Shown here: in pieces, positions 27,294 through 37,100 of the stretch
Numbering within the stretch: position 1 is the stretch's first letter
How the letters are laid out: every line of letters begins with the position of its first letter
Assembly: GCA_963839995.1 (NCBI GenBank)
Contig: CAWIXH010000001.1
Location: forward strand, 124,001-188,000
Source of the DNA: CAWIUB01 sp963839995
Lineage (GTDB): Bacteria > Actinomycetota > Actinomycetes > Mycobacteriales > Jatrophihabitantaceae
Direction: 5' to 3'
Length of the DNA stretch: 64,000 nt
Translations under genes and position numbers: made by a program
The notes under the pieces: model-generated
What the model saw: only the letters and a program-made list of their open reading frames with translations
Told to the model about the DNA's origin: nothing
Databases searched by the model: none

Positions 27294-27607
27294 AGTTCCT
27301 CGTCGACAACAACCTCTCCCCCAGGCTCGGTGATCGACTCCGTGCTGCTGGCCATGACATTGTGCACGTGCGAGACATCGACATGCGAAGCGCGACCGAC
27401 GCGGTCGTCATCGAGGCGGCCCGGGGCGACGGCCGGATCCTGATCAGCGCGGACACCGACTTCGGCACCCTGCTAGCCCGGACGCACGCCACCAAGCCTT
27501 CGTTCCTGCTCCTACGGCGGGCGAGCGGGCGCCGCGCAGCCGAACAGGCAGCCATCATTATGAGCAACCTCGAGGCTGGACATCGGGGAAGGGAGCCTCC
27601 AGCATGA
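27290..27607 (+). CDS. DUF5615 PIN-like toxin
   Basis: The 105-residue PIN-like nuclease has MKFLVDNNLSPRLGDRLRAA with catalytic Asp in LVDNNLS, then DIVHVRDIDM and RILISADTDFGTLLA with the second acidic cluster. It pairs with the overlapping DUF433 antitoxin in the usual antitoxin-first order. Predicted to cleave RNA when free. Confidence 0.85.
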   Translation: MKFLVDNNLSPRLGDRLRAAGHDIVHVRDIDMRSATDAVVIEAARGDGRILISADTDFGTLLARTHATKPSFLLLRRASGRRAAEQAAIIMSNLEAGHRGREPPA

Positions 27608-27663
27608 TCGCGAGTCCTCGTTCGTTGCGGTGCAGTGATCCAACCATTTATAAGGAGCAGGAA

Positions 27664-27957
27664 ATGACTGATCAAGAAACGACTGGGAACACGTCCGTGC
27701 AGGATGCACTTCAGCAGACGCTGGAGCGGGCGCGGGAGCTGAATGAGCAAATTCTCCAGTCTGCCCGCAAGACAAGCGAGCAGATGCTTGACGGTTACGT
27801 GAGCTGGCTGGAGATGGTCGCCGAACAGCAGCGCAAGCTGGCCTCCACGCCGCAAGTCAGCCAGATGGACTGGATGGCCGCGATGCTTAACGCCCAGGCA
27901 GACTTCACCCGCAAGTTCGCCGATTTTGTGCGGGGGTTTCCACCACGCGGCTACTAG
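27664..27957 (+). CDS. Small phasin-like helical protein ending at an IS edge
   Basis: The protein has 97 residues from ATG 27664, six bases after AAGGAG. It is almost wholly helical: SVQDALQQTLERARELNEQI, LQSARKTSEQMLDGYVSWLE and NAQADFTRKFADFVRGF. Such helical, Gln/Glu-rich proteins resemble phasins or other coiled-coil accessory proteins. The TAG stop is part of the CTAG at the end of IS630 copy 2. Either the insertion happened to fall at the natural stop or a longer protein was cut. DNA beyond the IS does not obviously continue it. Confidence 0.6.
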   Translation: MTDQETTGNTSVQDALQQTLERARELNEQILQSARKTSEQMLDGYVSWLEMVAEQQRKLASTPQVSQMDWMAAMLNAQADFTRKFADFVRGFPPRGY

Positions 27958-29193
27958 TGGCGTGTCGCATCTTATTTGATGGTTATTTGTGGTCGGCTGT
28001 TCTGGTTGATACTTGACCAGAAGGAGTTGACGGCGTGCCTCGTCCGAAGGAGTTCATGGTCTCCTTGACCGCTGGGGATCGTGCGAAGCTGAAGAAGGTG
28101 GTCGCCTCGGGGCGGCATCCTGCCCGGTTGATCACCCGGGCCAGGGTGTTGCTGGCCTTGGATGAGACGCAGGGGCCGGCGCCGGATCGGCGTGTGGTGG
28201 CCGAAGGTCTGGGCACGTCGCAGAGCACGGTGTATCTGGTCGCGAAGGCGTTCACGACGCATGCCGGGCGGGTTGAGGACGTGATCGGCCGCAAGAAGCG
28301 GGCCACGCCTCCGGTGGAGCCGAAGGTGACCGGCGACGTCGAGGCCCGGGTGATCGCGCTGGCGTGCAGCCAGCCACCGCCGGGGCGTGCGCGGTGGACG
28401 CTGCGGTTGCTGGAGAGACGGGTGGCCTTGACCGAGGGGATGCCGCCGATAGACCACTCCACGATCGGGCGGGTCCTAAAAAGGGGGCGCTTAAGCCTCA
28501 CCTGAAGGCGTGCTGGACGATCCCGCCGAAGCAGAATGCGGCGTTCGTGGCCGCGATGGAGGATGTGCTGGGCGTCTATGCCCGCCCCTACGATCCGGCC
28601 TTCCCGGTCGTGGTCATGGACGAGAAACCACTCCAACTGCTCGCCGACGCCAGAGCAGGCACGCCGGCTGCGCCCGAGCGGGTGGCCCGCGAGGACTCCG
28701 AGTACATCCGCTGCGGCACCTGCTCGATCTTCGTGTGGGCCGAACCCCTGCGGGGTTGGCGCCGCGCCTACGCCGAGTCCACCCGGACCCGCATCGACTG
28801 GGCCCACGGCGTCGAACATCTGCTGAACGTCGACTACCCCGACGCGGACAAGGTCGTCCTGGTCATGGACAACCTCAACACCCACTCGATCGCCTCCCTC
28901 TACGAGGCATTCCCGCCCGAGAAGGCCTACGCCCTGGCCGGCCGGCTGGAGATCCACCACACACCCAAGCACGGCTCCTGGCTCAACATCGCCGAGATCG
29001 AACTGTCCTGCCTGACCAAGCAATGCCTCGGCCGGCGTATCGCCGACCTCGCCGTCCTCGACAGCGAACTCGCCGCCTGGGCCGAGGCCATCAACGCCGA
29101 CGAGCGCCAAGTCGACTGGAGGTTCACCACCAGCGACGCCCGCATCAAACTTCGGCACTTATACCCAGCTATTTAGAAGCGACAGACTACTAG
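27954..29193 (+). mobile_element. IS630-family insertion sequence, copy 2
   Basis: The 1240-bp element is in the orientation opposite to copy 1, with the same CTAG-bounded ends (CTAGTGGCGTGTCGC at left, GCGACAGACTACTAG at right). Translated products are the same as in copy 1. With copy 1 it bounds 13.7 kb of accessory DNA. Confidence 0.88.
28035..29176 (+). CDS. IS630 transposase, two frames (OrfA/OrfB)
   Basis: OrfA runs 28035-28505 and OrfB is reached by a -1 slip on the A5G5 run at 28478-28487 and ends at 29176. Domain content is as in copy 1: helix-turn-helix, then DDE-type core. No inactivating difference from copy 1 was found by eye, so either copy could supply transposase to both. Confidence 0.85.
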
Positions 29194-29224
29194 ATCCTGA
29201 CCCGATCAGTCCTCGTGATCCCGA

Positions 29225-29560
29225 TAATCAGGCTCGTCCGCGTGACCCGTCGTCAAGTGGTACCCATTAGGGCCTGGATCCGCTGCTCATCAAGCGGGCG
29301 ATCGGCGTAGAGAAGACGCACGGCAGCTGGATCGGGGCTACCAGGCGTCCGCGCCGCGGCGTATGAGCGTCAGACCAGCCCGCTCGGCAGTCGCCTTTGA
29401 AGCGCGGTTGTGCTCAAGCAAGCGCGGTTGTGCTCAAGCAAGAAAGCGACAACGGGCCGCTCAGGATCCACTCGGTGAGCCGCAGCCATCGCGATGTCGC
29501 ACAACTCGGTCGCAAATGCCGTGGCCGTGTGCGCCCGGAGTCAGCCGATGGTAGAGGTTC
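29225..29560 (-). pseudogene. Probable GNAT acetyltransferase C-terminal remnant
   Basis: One minus-strand frame gives ATELCDIAMAAAHRVDPERP and VVAFLLEHNRA, another ASKATAERAGLTLIRRG, and a third SPDPAAVRLLYADRPLDEQR. Joined, these resemble the end of GNAT N-acetyltransferases (EHN.AS..VAE.AGL...RGPDAGNPDP.AVRL.YADR). The first break is caused by an exact 20-bp tandem duplication at 29401-29440. The N-terminal part towards 29,800 is not recognisable, and the rest of 29,194-29,802 holds no other gene. Family call tentative. Confidence 0.4.
29401..29440 (+). repeat. 20-bp exact tandem duplication
   Basis: AGCGCGGTTGTGCTCAAGCA occurs twice in immediate succession. As 20 is not a multiple of 3 it shifts the frame of the overlapping GNAT-like remnant. 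Confidence 0.95.
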
Positions 29561-29802
29561 CACCAGCTCGCGCCCTAGGGTACGGCACAGCCGCCGATGC
29601 CGGCGACCTCCCAGCACGTAGAACGCCAACGGGCTCCCGGAACACGGCGAGGACAGCGCGCTGCACATTGGCACCACCTCAGTGCACACCGAACAGTTAA
29701 GTAGAACACTCGGCAGCGCCCAGTGATACCGATCAGACAGGATTCGCCGGACAGCGTGAGTGGTACGGTGACTTGTACAACTGAAGGAGTTGGAGCTCAC
29801 CG

Positions 29803-30048
29803 ATGGCGATCACCGCGAGCGAGGCGCGCAAGAACCTCTTCCCGCTCATCGAGAAGGTCAACGACGACCGGACCCCTATCGAGATCACCTCCCGGCGCGG
29901 CGACGCCGTCCTGCTCTCGCGAGCCGACTACGACGCGCTCGAAGAGACCGCGCACCTGCTCCGTGTCCCGGCCAACGCCAAGCGATTACTGGAGAGCCTC
30001 CAGCAGGCCCGCTCCGGTCGACGTGAAGCGCACGCGTTGAGCCGGTGA
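29803..30048 (+). CDS. yefM: YefM/Phd-family antitoxin
   Basis: The 81-residue protein has the family opening MAITASEARKNLFPLIEKVN, then ITSRRGDAVLLSRADYDALE and a toxin-binding tail (TAHLLRVPANAKRLLESLQQ). YefM antitoxins neutralise YoeB and repress their operon. A GAAGGAG motif lies upstream. The next gene starts at GTG 30045, within its last codons. Confidence 0.92.
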   Translation: MAITASEARKNLFPLIEKVNDDRTPIEITSRRGDAVLLSRADYDALEETAHLLRVPANAKRLLESLQQARSGRREAHALSR

Positions 30049-30302
30049 GGCTCGTCTTCACGCCACACGGCTGGGACGACTACAAGTACTGGCTGGCCGC
30101 CGACCGCGCCACCCTTAAGCGGATCAACCGGCTCATTGACGACGCGCTTCGCGACCCTACCGACGGCATCGGCAAACCCGAACCGCTGCGCCACCTGCTC
30201 GCCGGAGCCTGGTCGCGTCGAATCAGCGAAGAACATCGCCTCGTCTACCTAGTTGACGACGGGGATCTCGTCATCCTCCAGGCCCGGTTCCACTACAGGT
30301 GA
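30045..30302 (+). CDS. yoeB: YoeB-family mRNA interferase toxin
   Basis: The 85-residue RelE-superfamily toxin has all YoeB landmarks: FTPHGWDDYKYWLAADRATL, KRINRLIDDALRDPTDGIGK, PEPLRHLLAGAWSRRISEEH and RLVYLVDDGDLVILQARFHY. The catalytic Glu/Arg/His/Tyr positions (GKPEP, WSRRI, EEHRLVY, FHY) are retained. YoeB cleaves mRNA on the ribosome. Intact and overlapping its antitoxin. Confidence 0.93.
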   Translation: MRLVFTPHGWDDYKYWLAADRATLKRINRLIDDALRDPTDGIGKPEPLRHLLAGAWSRRISEEHRLVYLVDDGDLVILQARFHYR

Positions 30303-30489
30303 CAGTGATCACCATCGGCGCGCACGGAAACCGCCTCGCGGACCGCGCGCTCATCTCGTACCTGCGCGCCTCGGTCGTTTCGGGAGAACCGAACTCGGCG
30401 GATTTCGCGCGTGGAGCGTGCTTCGGTGAGAGGATCGCGGCCGTGATCAATGGGTGCGGGCTGATCGCTATGTCGTTGGTGGCTGAGGT

Positions 30490-30678
30490 GTGACCCCACC
30501 GTCTGCCAACTCTGATTCCGACGATGGCGGCGCCGGTCTGTCGTTCATCGATGAGCACTCGAGGCTGATCAAGGCGGACGCGGACGACGTCTGGACTGCG
30601 CTGGGCAGGATGCTCGCGCGCACTCAGCGGCCGATCACAACTGTGGCGGTTCGTCCCGTAACGTCCACAACTTGTTGA
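30490..30678 (+). pseudogene. Possible SRPBCC-family N-terminal fragment
   Basis: From GTG 30490 the reading GLSFIDEHSRLIKADADDVW followed by TALGRMLART resembles the start of SRPBCC-type (START-like) proteins (F.DEH...V.A....VW.AL). After about 45 residues it becomes unrelated and stops, so only a fragment remains. The rest of 30,303-30,769 contains a 64-residue open frame (30299-30493) that I do not recognise. Confidence 0.35.
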
Positions 30679-30769
30679 TCAAGACGAGTCGGAGGACGTC
30701 GAAGCGATTACGGCAAAGGCCGGTCGCAGCCCTCGCGCCGGCAGCTGTCACAGGGCGAGGATGTGCGTC

Positions 30770-32019
30770 ATGTCGGTTGTGGTGATTGGGGCGGGCCAGG
30801 CGGGGCTGTCCGTCAGCCGAGAGCTCACCGCGCTCGTGTCGACCATGTCGTGCTGGAACGCGCGAGGATCGCCCAAGCCTGGCGTGAGCGCTGGGACAGC
30901 TTCACGTTGGTGACTCCGAACTGGACCCTGGACCTACCCGGCAGCCCTTATTCCGGTGATGATCCGGAAGGCCACGTGCACCGCGACGAGATCGTCGCCT
31001 ACCTCGAGGAGTACGCCGCCACCTTCGCGGTGCCGGTGCGCGAAGGCGTGCACGTGCAGCGGCTGCGCCCCGCCTATGGGCATTTCGAACTCGTCACCTC
31101 CGAAGGCTGCCTCAAGGCCGCCACGGTAGTCGTGTGCACCGGCGCCTATCAGCGGCCCCACCTGCCGCAGGCCGCCGCCGCCGTGCCGCCGGGTGTGCTC
31201 GCGATGACGAGCACGGACTACCGCAACCCGGACCAGATTCCGCCGGGCAAGGTCCTCGTCGTCGGAAGCGGCCAAACCGGATGCCAACTGACCGAGGAGC
31301 TGCACCTCGCCGGGCGCGAAGTATCCCTGTCCTGCGGCCGTGCCCCGTGGGTGCCACGCCGCCTGGACGGCACCGACATCGTCAGCTGGTTAGCGAGGAC
31401 GACATTCTTTGATCAACCGCTGTCTGCCCTGTCCTCTCCAGCGGACCGGCTGGTCGCCAACATTCAGGCAACCGGCGCCCGTGGCGGGCACGACCTGCAC
31501 TACCGCACCTTGCAATCGTTGGGCGTGCCGCTGCTGGGACACCTGTCGGGCATCAATGGAAACGTAGCCCACTTCGCCGACGACCTCGGCGAGTCCGTCG
31601 CATTCGGCGACGCGAGATGGGCCGACACGCGGCGATTGCTGACCGAGCAGCTGCCCGCCCAAGGCCTCGACGTTCCGCACCTACCGATGCCCGCGCCGTT
31701 TCGCGACGACCCGGTGCGAGAACTCGACCTGCGCGGATTCAGCGCGGTCATCTTCACCGCGGGGTTCCGACCGGACTACCGCTGGATCGACGCTCCCGTC
31801 ACCGATGAACTCGGCTTCCCTCTCAGCCTCGACGGCGCGAGCACGGTGCTGCCTGGCGTGTACTTCTGCGGGGTCCATTTCTTGCGTAAGCGCAGCTCGT
31901 CTTTGCTTCTCGGGGTCGGCGAAGACGCAGCACTCGTCGCGCGCGAGATCGCTTCGCACGCGCGAGCAGATCACCGACAAACTGCAGCGCAGTTCGTTCA
32001 CGACACTGAGGTCGGCTGA
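30770..32019 (+). pseudogene. FAD-dependent monooxygenase/oxidoreductase with N-terminal frameshift
   Basis: ATG 30770 opens MSVVVIGAGQAGLSVSRELT, the FAD Rossmann motif GxGxxG. Immediately after SRELTA the frame must change to reach VDHVVLERARIAQAWRERWD, SFTLVTPNWTLDLPG and the NADPH loop KVLVVGSGQTGCQLTEEL. It then reaches a C-terminal VIFTAGFRPDYRWIDAPVTD and VYFCGVHFLRKRSSSLLLGV. The whole is a flavoprotein of about 415 residues of the CzcO/flavin-monooxygenase type. The shift lies near 30,835-30,845. It may be a one-base sequencing loss; otherwise the gene lacks its FAD-binding start. Confidence 0.75.
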
Positions 32020-32036
32020 ACTGCGTAACAACCCAA

Positions 32037-32372
32037 TGTCCCTGTTCGGCATCATCATGGGCGAGATCGGCGATGACGAAGTCGGCTGCGCGGGTGGACT
32101 GCCGGAGTCGCTGCAGCAGCTCGGCGCCTGCCTCGGCGTCGCCGTGCTGGCCACGCTGTCTTTCGGCAAGATCTGGCTCGAGGATGGCGGGTCGCGCGTC
32201 GCGGTGGCGACCGGCGGCATCTCGTCGCAGCGCAGGACACGCGGCTCGTGACGGTGGCGCTGATGGCAGTCGCCGCCTTCGCCGTCGGCTGGCTGCTGCG
32301 TCGCGTGGCCGGCACACGCGGTGAGCCGGCGACAGTGAGGGGCGAGCTCAGACGTCGACGGCTTCGGCGGTG
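32037..32372 (+). pseudogene. DHA2-family MFS transporter C-terminal fragment
   Basis: IIMGEIGDDEVGCAGGLPES then LQQLGACLGVAVLATLSFG matches helices 13-14 of EmrB/QacA-type 14-helix drug exporters (usually G.I.D.EVGSASGL..SLQQLG). After another frame change VTVALMAVAAFAVGWLLRR gives the final helix. Some 400 residues are missing at the N-terminal side, so this is a remnant of an exporter. Confidence 0.6.
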
Positions 32373-33073
32373 ACCGCCCCGGCGAATGCCCGCATGGACG
32401 GGAACTCCCAATCGGGCCGCACGTCCGCGGGCGGCGCCGGTGTCGCACCCCAGCCGGGACGATCCTGTCGCCGGTTGATCCACACCCCGGGCAGGCCGAT
32501 CTGCCTGGCCGGAACGTGGTCGTGGTACAGGCTCTGCGCCACGTGCAGCAGCTTGCCCTCCCGCACGCCGAGCCGCGCCGCCTCCGCCTTCAGCGCGTCG
32601 AAGTTGCGGCGGGACGGCTTGTAGGAGCCGACGTCCTGCGCGGTGACGATGCCGGCAAATGTCACGTCCAGTCGCCTAGTCGCGCCGGCGAACGACTTCC
32701 GGTCCACATTGGACAGAATGATCAGCTTGTACCGCTCGCCGAGTGCGACCAGCGCGTCATGTGAATCCGGGAATGCGGGCCAGTCCGCGACCGACCCGGC
32801 CAGCGCCTGCGCATCGGAGTCACCGAGGTGTGTGCCCAGTTCCTCGCCGACGCCGTGGAAGGCGCGGGCCACGATCTGCGGGTAGAGGTCGGTCGCGTGC
32901 TCCGCTTCAGCGCGGACCTCGCGCCTCGCGTACGCAGCCAGCAGCGCCTCGTCGTCGATGTCGAGACCGTGCGACCTCGCCCACGGCCCGAGGACGGCAG
33001 CGATGCCGGCCTCCCAGTCGATGAGCGTTCCGTAACAGTCGAAGCTCAGCGCGTCGAAGTCGGTCAGCCTCAC
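32348..33073 (-). CDS. Haloacid dehalogenase type II (HAD superfamily)
   Basis: The 241-residue protein has motif I in FDALSFDCYGTLIDWEAG (nucleophile Asp in FDCYGT), motif II in YKLIILSNVDR, motif III Lys in DVGSYKPSRRNFD, and a late HVAQSLYHDHVPARQIGLPG with WINRR. This matches 2-haloacid dehalogenase-like hydrolases that form an Asp ester intermediate. GTG 33073 begins the protein just before the first beta strand; the longer frame to 33160 has no family support. Substrate unproven. Confidence 0.88.
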   Translation of the reverse strand: MRLTDFDALSFDCYGTLIDWEAGIAAVLGPWARSHGLDIDDEALLAAYARREVRAEAEHATDLYPQIVARAFHGVGEELGTHLGDSDAQALAGSVADWPAFPDSHDALVALGERYKLIILSNVDRKSFAGATRRLDVTFAGIVTAQDVGSYKPSRRNFDALKAEAARLGVREGKLLHVAQSLYHDHVPARQIGLPGVWINRRQDRPGWGATPAPPADVRPDWEFPSMRAFAGAVTAEAVDV

Positions 33074-33338
33074 CCGGACAAGGTACTTGCCGAACGGAGC
33101 CACGGGCCACCGATGACCGGCAGGATCGGCTTGATCGCCCGTGCCCAAACGCGCCGACAAAGGTCCGATCGCTCAGGGCGTCAGCAGGTCGGTGCGCAGG
33201 TCGTGCGATCCGTCCGCACGAGAGGCCTCCCAGTACAGCCGGTGCCCGTCGAGCGTGCCGACCAGGCTGACGTAAGGGACGACCCGGCCTTCCGGCGTCG
33301 GACCGCCGGCAGCGAGGACCGCACGGATGCGGCACGGC

Positions 33339-34106
33339 TTAACCGACCCTCGGCGCGGGCTGGATGTCCTGCATTGGGAGCAACTTTCGCATCTCCGCCG
33401 GAACTCGCGCGCCGCCTGGATCAAGCAGTGAGACGACGTCAAGGAGCCGATGCTGCAGCAGCGTCAACCGAGTGAGATGTCGACCCGGCTCGCTGGCCAT
33501 GATGTCGATCCCGTCGAGTAGGGGCATGAACCATCTCGCGGGCTCAGTGCCGGCTCGTAGGGCGGTGGTGAAGGCCGCATAGCCCATGCAGTCCCATCGT
33601 GGGCCAGCACGATGCTCAGCATCGGCGGCGAGCACCAGGAGAACCTCGCCGATGGCCCGCTGGTTACCCCGAAAGACGCGCAGGGCGCGATCGGTGAGGC
33701 TCATGCTGTCTGCCAGCGTCGACCGCACCCTCTCGAGCGCGTCCATGATCGCAAGATCCCGTTGTCGGTCGACAGGATCCAGATACTGGGCTTCGCGCCG
33801 CAGGATCTCCGCCCAGCACAAGTATTGTCCGAACAGATATGCGGTGTTGTACCGCGCGTACTCGACCTCATCCGGGACACCCTGCACGACAAACCTCTCA
33901 AGGAAGTCCTGGCAGCCGATGTTGTACAGCCGGGTCTGCAGATTGAATGCTGCATTTACCAGCGGCTCCCGATAACGAAGCGCCACCTCGTCGGCAGCGC
34001 GACGCCGGTCGCTAACCGCGGCCCGCCGGGTCAACGCCAGCGTTGTCAACGCGGAGGCAGAGGCAATCCCAGCCCCCGCGAGCGATACCCACTCGGCTCC
34101 TGACAT
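33339..34106 (-). CDS. Membrane-anchored helical protein of the SIR2/nSTAND operon
   Basis: The 255-residue protein has one N-terminal membrane helix (WVSLAGAGIASASALTTLAL). A long helical cytoplasmic part follows: RYREPLVNAAFNLQTRLYNI, YNTAYLFGQYLCWAEILRRE and AIGEVLLVLA. I recall proteins with 'RYR.PL..AAF.LQ.R.YNI' in actinobacterial conflict loci, but I know no named family or activity. It starts 26 bp after the nSTAND1 gene on the same strand, as the third gene of the operon. An effector or membrane-sensor role is inference only. Between it and the dehalogenase (33,074-33,338) a short minus-strand reading ends at 33173 but is not convincing. Confidence 0.7.
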   Translation of the reverse strand: MSGAEWVSLAGAGIASASALTTLALTRRAAVSDRRRAADEVALRYREPLVNAAFNLQTRLYNIGCQDFLERFVVQGVPDEVEYARYNTAYLFGQYLCWAEILRREAQYLDPVDRQRDLAIMDALERVRSTLADSMSLTDRALRVFRGNQRAIGEVLLVLAADAEHRAGPRWDCMGYAAFTTALRAGTEPARWFMPLLDGIDIMASEPGRHLTRLTLLQHRLLDVVSLLDPGGARVPAEMRKLLPMQDIQPAPRVG

Positions 34107-34132
34107 GACCGTCCTTCTATACGGCGGGCAGG

Positions 34133-37100
34133 TCAGCCCGCGCCGACAGCCGCGTCGATCAGCTGGGCTGCGTGAATCAGCGCATTGGCATCGCCGCAGG
34201 TATCGCAGCCATACATGCGTACCGCTCCATCGTCCGAGGCGCTGATGATCTGGTTCCCGTCTCGGGTGAACGTGATGTCGTTGATCAGGTCGCCGTGCCG
34301 CGGCATCTGCGCCAGCAGTTGACCCGTGCGCCAGTTCCAGACCCGCACGACGCCATCAGCCGCCCCGGCGGCGATCAGGTCGCCTTGTGGTCCGCCGAAG
34401 GCGGCGCTGCTGAGGTCTGCTGTCCCCGCTGTGAGGGTATTGAACGGTTGGGCCGATGGGCTTTGTCGGTCCCACACGCGTACCGAGCCATCTGGCGACG
34501 CTGTGACGATGTAGCGCCCATCCGAGCTGAAGCGGGCATCAACGACTGGCGCCGGCTGGCGATAGGTGGCACGGATGGCGCCTGACGCGGCGTCCCAGAC
34601 GCGAATGGTCCCGTCGTCGCTGGCGCCTACCACAAGGCTTGAATCCGGGCTGAAGTTGGCGCTGTGGACGTAGTAGTCCCCTGCAGGTTCAGCCTGTAAG
34701 TGCTGCGATTGGGTGCCAGTCGTCGCATTCCACACGTAGACGTCGTTGTGATCGCTGCCTGCCGCGATGAGCTTGCCGTCCGGACTGAACGATGGTCGTA
34801 AGACCTGGTCGGCGCTGCTGGTGAAGGTGCGGACCGCGAGGTCTGCAGAGGCGGCGCGCCATTCCCGTTCCTCGAGGTCGCCGCTGTACAGGGTGTTCGT
34901 TACGACGTAGCGCGCGTCGGGGCTGAGCGCGGCCGTGTGCACCCGGGAGATTTGCAGGGTCTTCACAACGTGCACGTCGCGGCGCGGCTCGCCGCCTGTC
35001 GCACCGGACGGCTCGACCTGCCATACGATCGCTGACCCGTCCTCTGTCCCGTCGGGGCAATATTCGGAGGTGACCGCAGTTCGCCCGTCGGACGAAAGAC
35101 TGGTCGACAGCTGCCAGCACGGTCTGTCACGCAATTCCTGGTCGTCCCAAAGCGTATACACCCGGGCCGTCCCACTGCCGTCCGCGGTGACGATACGCCG
35201 GCCGTCGTGGTCGAACGCGATGCTTGTGGTCCCACCGGGCTGCGGCCGCAAACGCAACAGCGACTTCTGCGTCAACCACTCGTTCCAGACCTGCGCCGAG
35301 CCGTCCAGGCTCGCCGTTGCGATCATCAACCAATCCGGGCTGTAGACGGCCTGGACAACCCAGTCGGTGTGTCCCTGCATGAGCTGTTCATCGCCCGTCG
35401 ACACGTTGATCACCTCGGCAAGCTTGTCGCCGGCCACGAGCAGGAACTCTCCGTCCGATCGGAAGGACAGGTCGGACACAGCTACGTGGATATGGGTGGG
35501 AATCACCGCTAGGGCCGCAGAGGGGCGTGTCCACTTGACGAGTTGGCCGTCCACCTGTGCCGCCACGATGACCGTCGAGTCGCGCTGCGGACTGAATCTC
35601 GGCAGGAAGAGAAAAGCGATCGCCGCGTCGGATACCGCCGTCGGGGTGGTCGGGGACGCGAGATTCCACACTCGCAGCCTTTGATCAGATTCCGCAGTAA
35701 CCGCTTGACTGCCGTCGGCGCTCAGCTCGGCGCCAAAGACGGGTTGGCTGAGACCCAGGGTCGCGACGGGGCGGATCAGGTTGTCCGCGTCCCACACGGT
35801 CGGCTTCGGCGCGCCAGAAGACGACGAGAAGATCACGAATCGGGACAGTCCTTGAGCTTGTGCCCACGAAACGGTGACGTTTGCACCTTCTGACGGGAGG
35901 CGCCTGACCAGGCTGCCTTCGCCCACTTTCCAGAGCCACACGGTCCCCTCGGCGGTGGCCGCGGCCACGAAACGTCCGTCCGGGCTAAAGGACGCTGCGG
36001 TGATTCGTTGCCCGTTGGTGTTCCACATTCGCTGCTGACGCCCAGTGTTCGGATCCCACAGCCGCGCAGTGCCGTCGTCCCCTGCCGTCAGGACAGTGGT
36101 TCCGTCAGGCGAAAATGCCGTGCTATTGACCGAGCCGTGGTGCCCTCGCAGGACAGCTCGCAGCGGCGAGTTGCTCAGGGCCGCCCGCACAGCTTGCTGG
36201 GCTTGGACGTCATGCCCTCTCTGCCAAGCCCGCAAGGCGAGATGCAGACTGCGCGCCGGATCGGTCGACAACTGGTTCGCTGCATCGGCCAGCAGCGTCT
36301 GCTCGGCAAGGGCGCGCTTCTGGTGCTGGATCCGATTCCGCGACGTGATCGTGATGACGGCGAGCACTATCGTCCCCACGAGCAGCATTGACATGGCAAC
36401 GGCGGCGATTCCGACGCGACGCGCGCGGCGCTTCGCCCTCGCTGCGTCGCTCTCTGCTGCCTGACGTTCGGCGACGAGCCCGCGCTCCGACTCGGCTCGC
36501 TGCTGTTCTGCGCGATACCGAGCCCCCCAGTCGAGAACCGCCAGCGCGAGCACGTCGTGAAACACCTCGTAGCGTTCCTCGCCACGTTCCGTCAACGGGG
36601 GCGGCACCGGGCGCAGGATGCGCAGCTGGCTGGACGATAGTTCCTCCAACAGGGTGTGCAGCTCGTTCGGGTCCACGCCGGTGTACGCGGCGAGGTCGCC
36701 GCACGTGTACGCGATCTTCGTCCCAGACGGTGTGACCAGCTGCCGGAAGACCTGGGCGGCAATCTGCTCGCGGGCGGCCGGCAACCGGCTCATGACCGCG
36801 TCCAGATGGCTTCGCACGATCGGTTGGGCGCCGCCGAGCCGGTCCAGCGTGGCCGATCGCAATACCCGGGAGCCGGCCACCATCTCTTCGTCCCACAGCC
36901 TGGTGAGGACGAGTTGTAGGTAGGGCGTCTCGATCCGATCCGTATCCTCGGCGGCGACGCGATCGATGCCGCCCTGGCCTGTCTCGACGACGCTGACCCT
37001 GCCTGATCGGGTTTGGTCGATCAGACGTGTGACGAGCGCGGGCTCGACGGACACGGCGTCCTCGGCAGACACAAGATCGTTATAGCGTCCGAGCGGCCGC

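Noticed and set aside
13043..29176. Plus- and minus-strand 391-residue frames across both IS630 copies
   Set aside because: Antisense shadows of the transposase. The helix-turn-helix and DDE motifs are on the other strand.
33173..33442. Separate minus-strand gene between the dehalogenase and the operon
   Set aside because: The first two thirds overlap the 255-residue gene in another frame and the rest (VVPYVSLVGTLDGHRLYWEA) is too short to support a gene. It may be a remnant.
34172..36923. Plus-strand open frames opposite the nSTAND1 gene
   Set aside because: Short, domain-free and fully inside a strongly supported 1231-residue gene.
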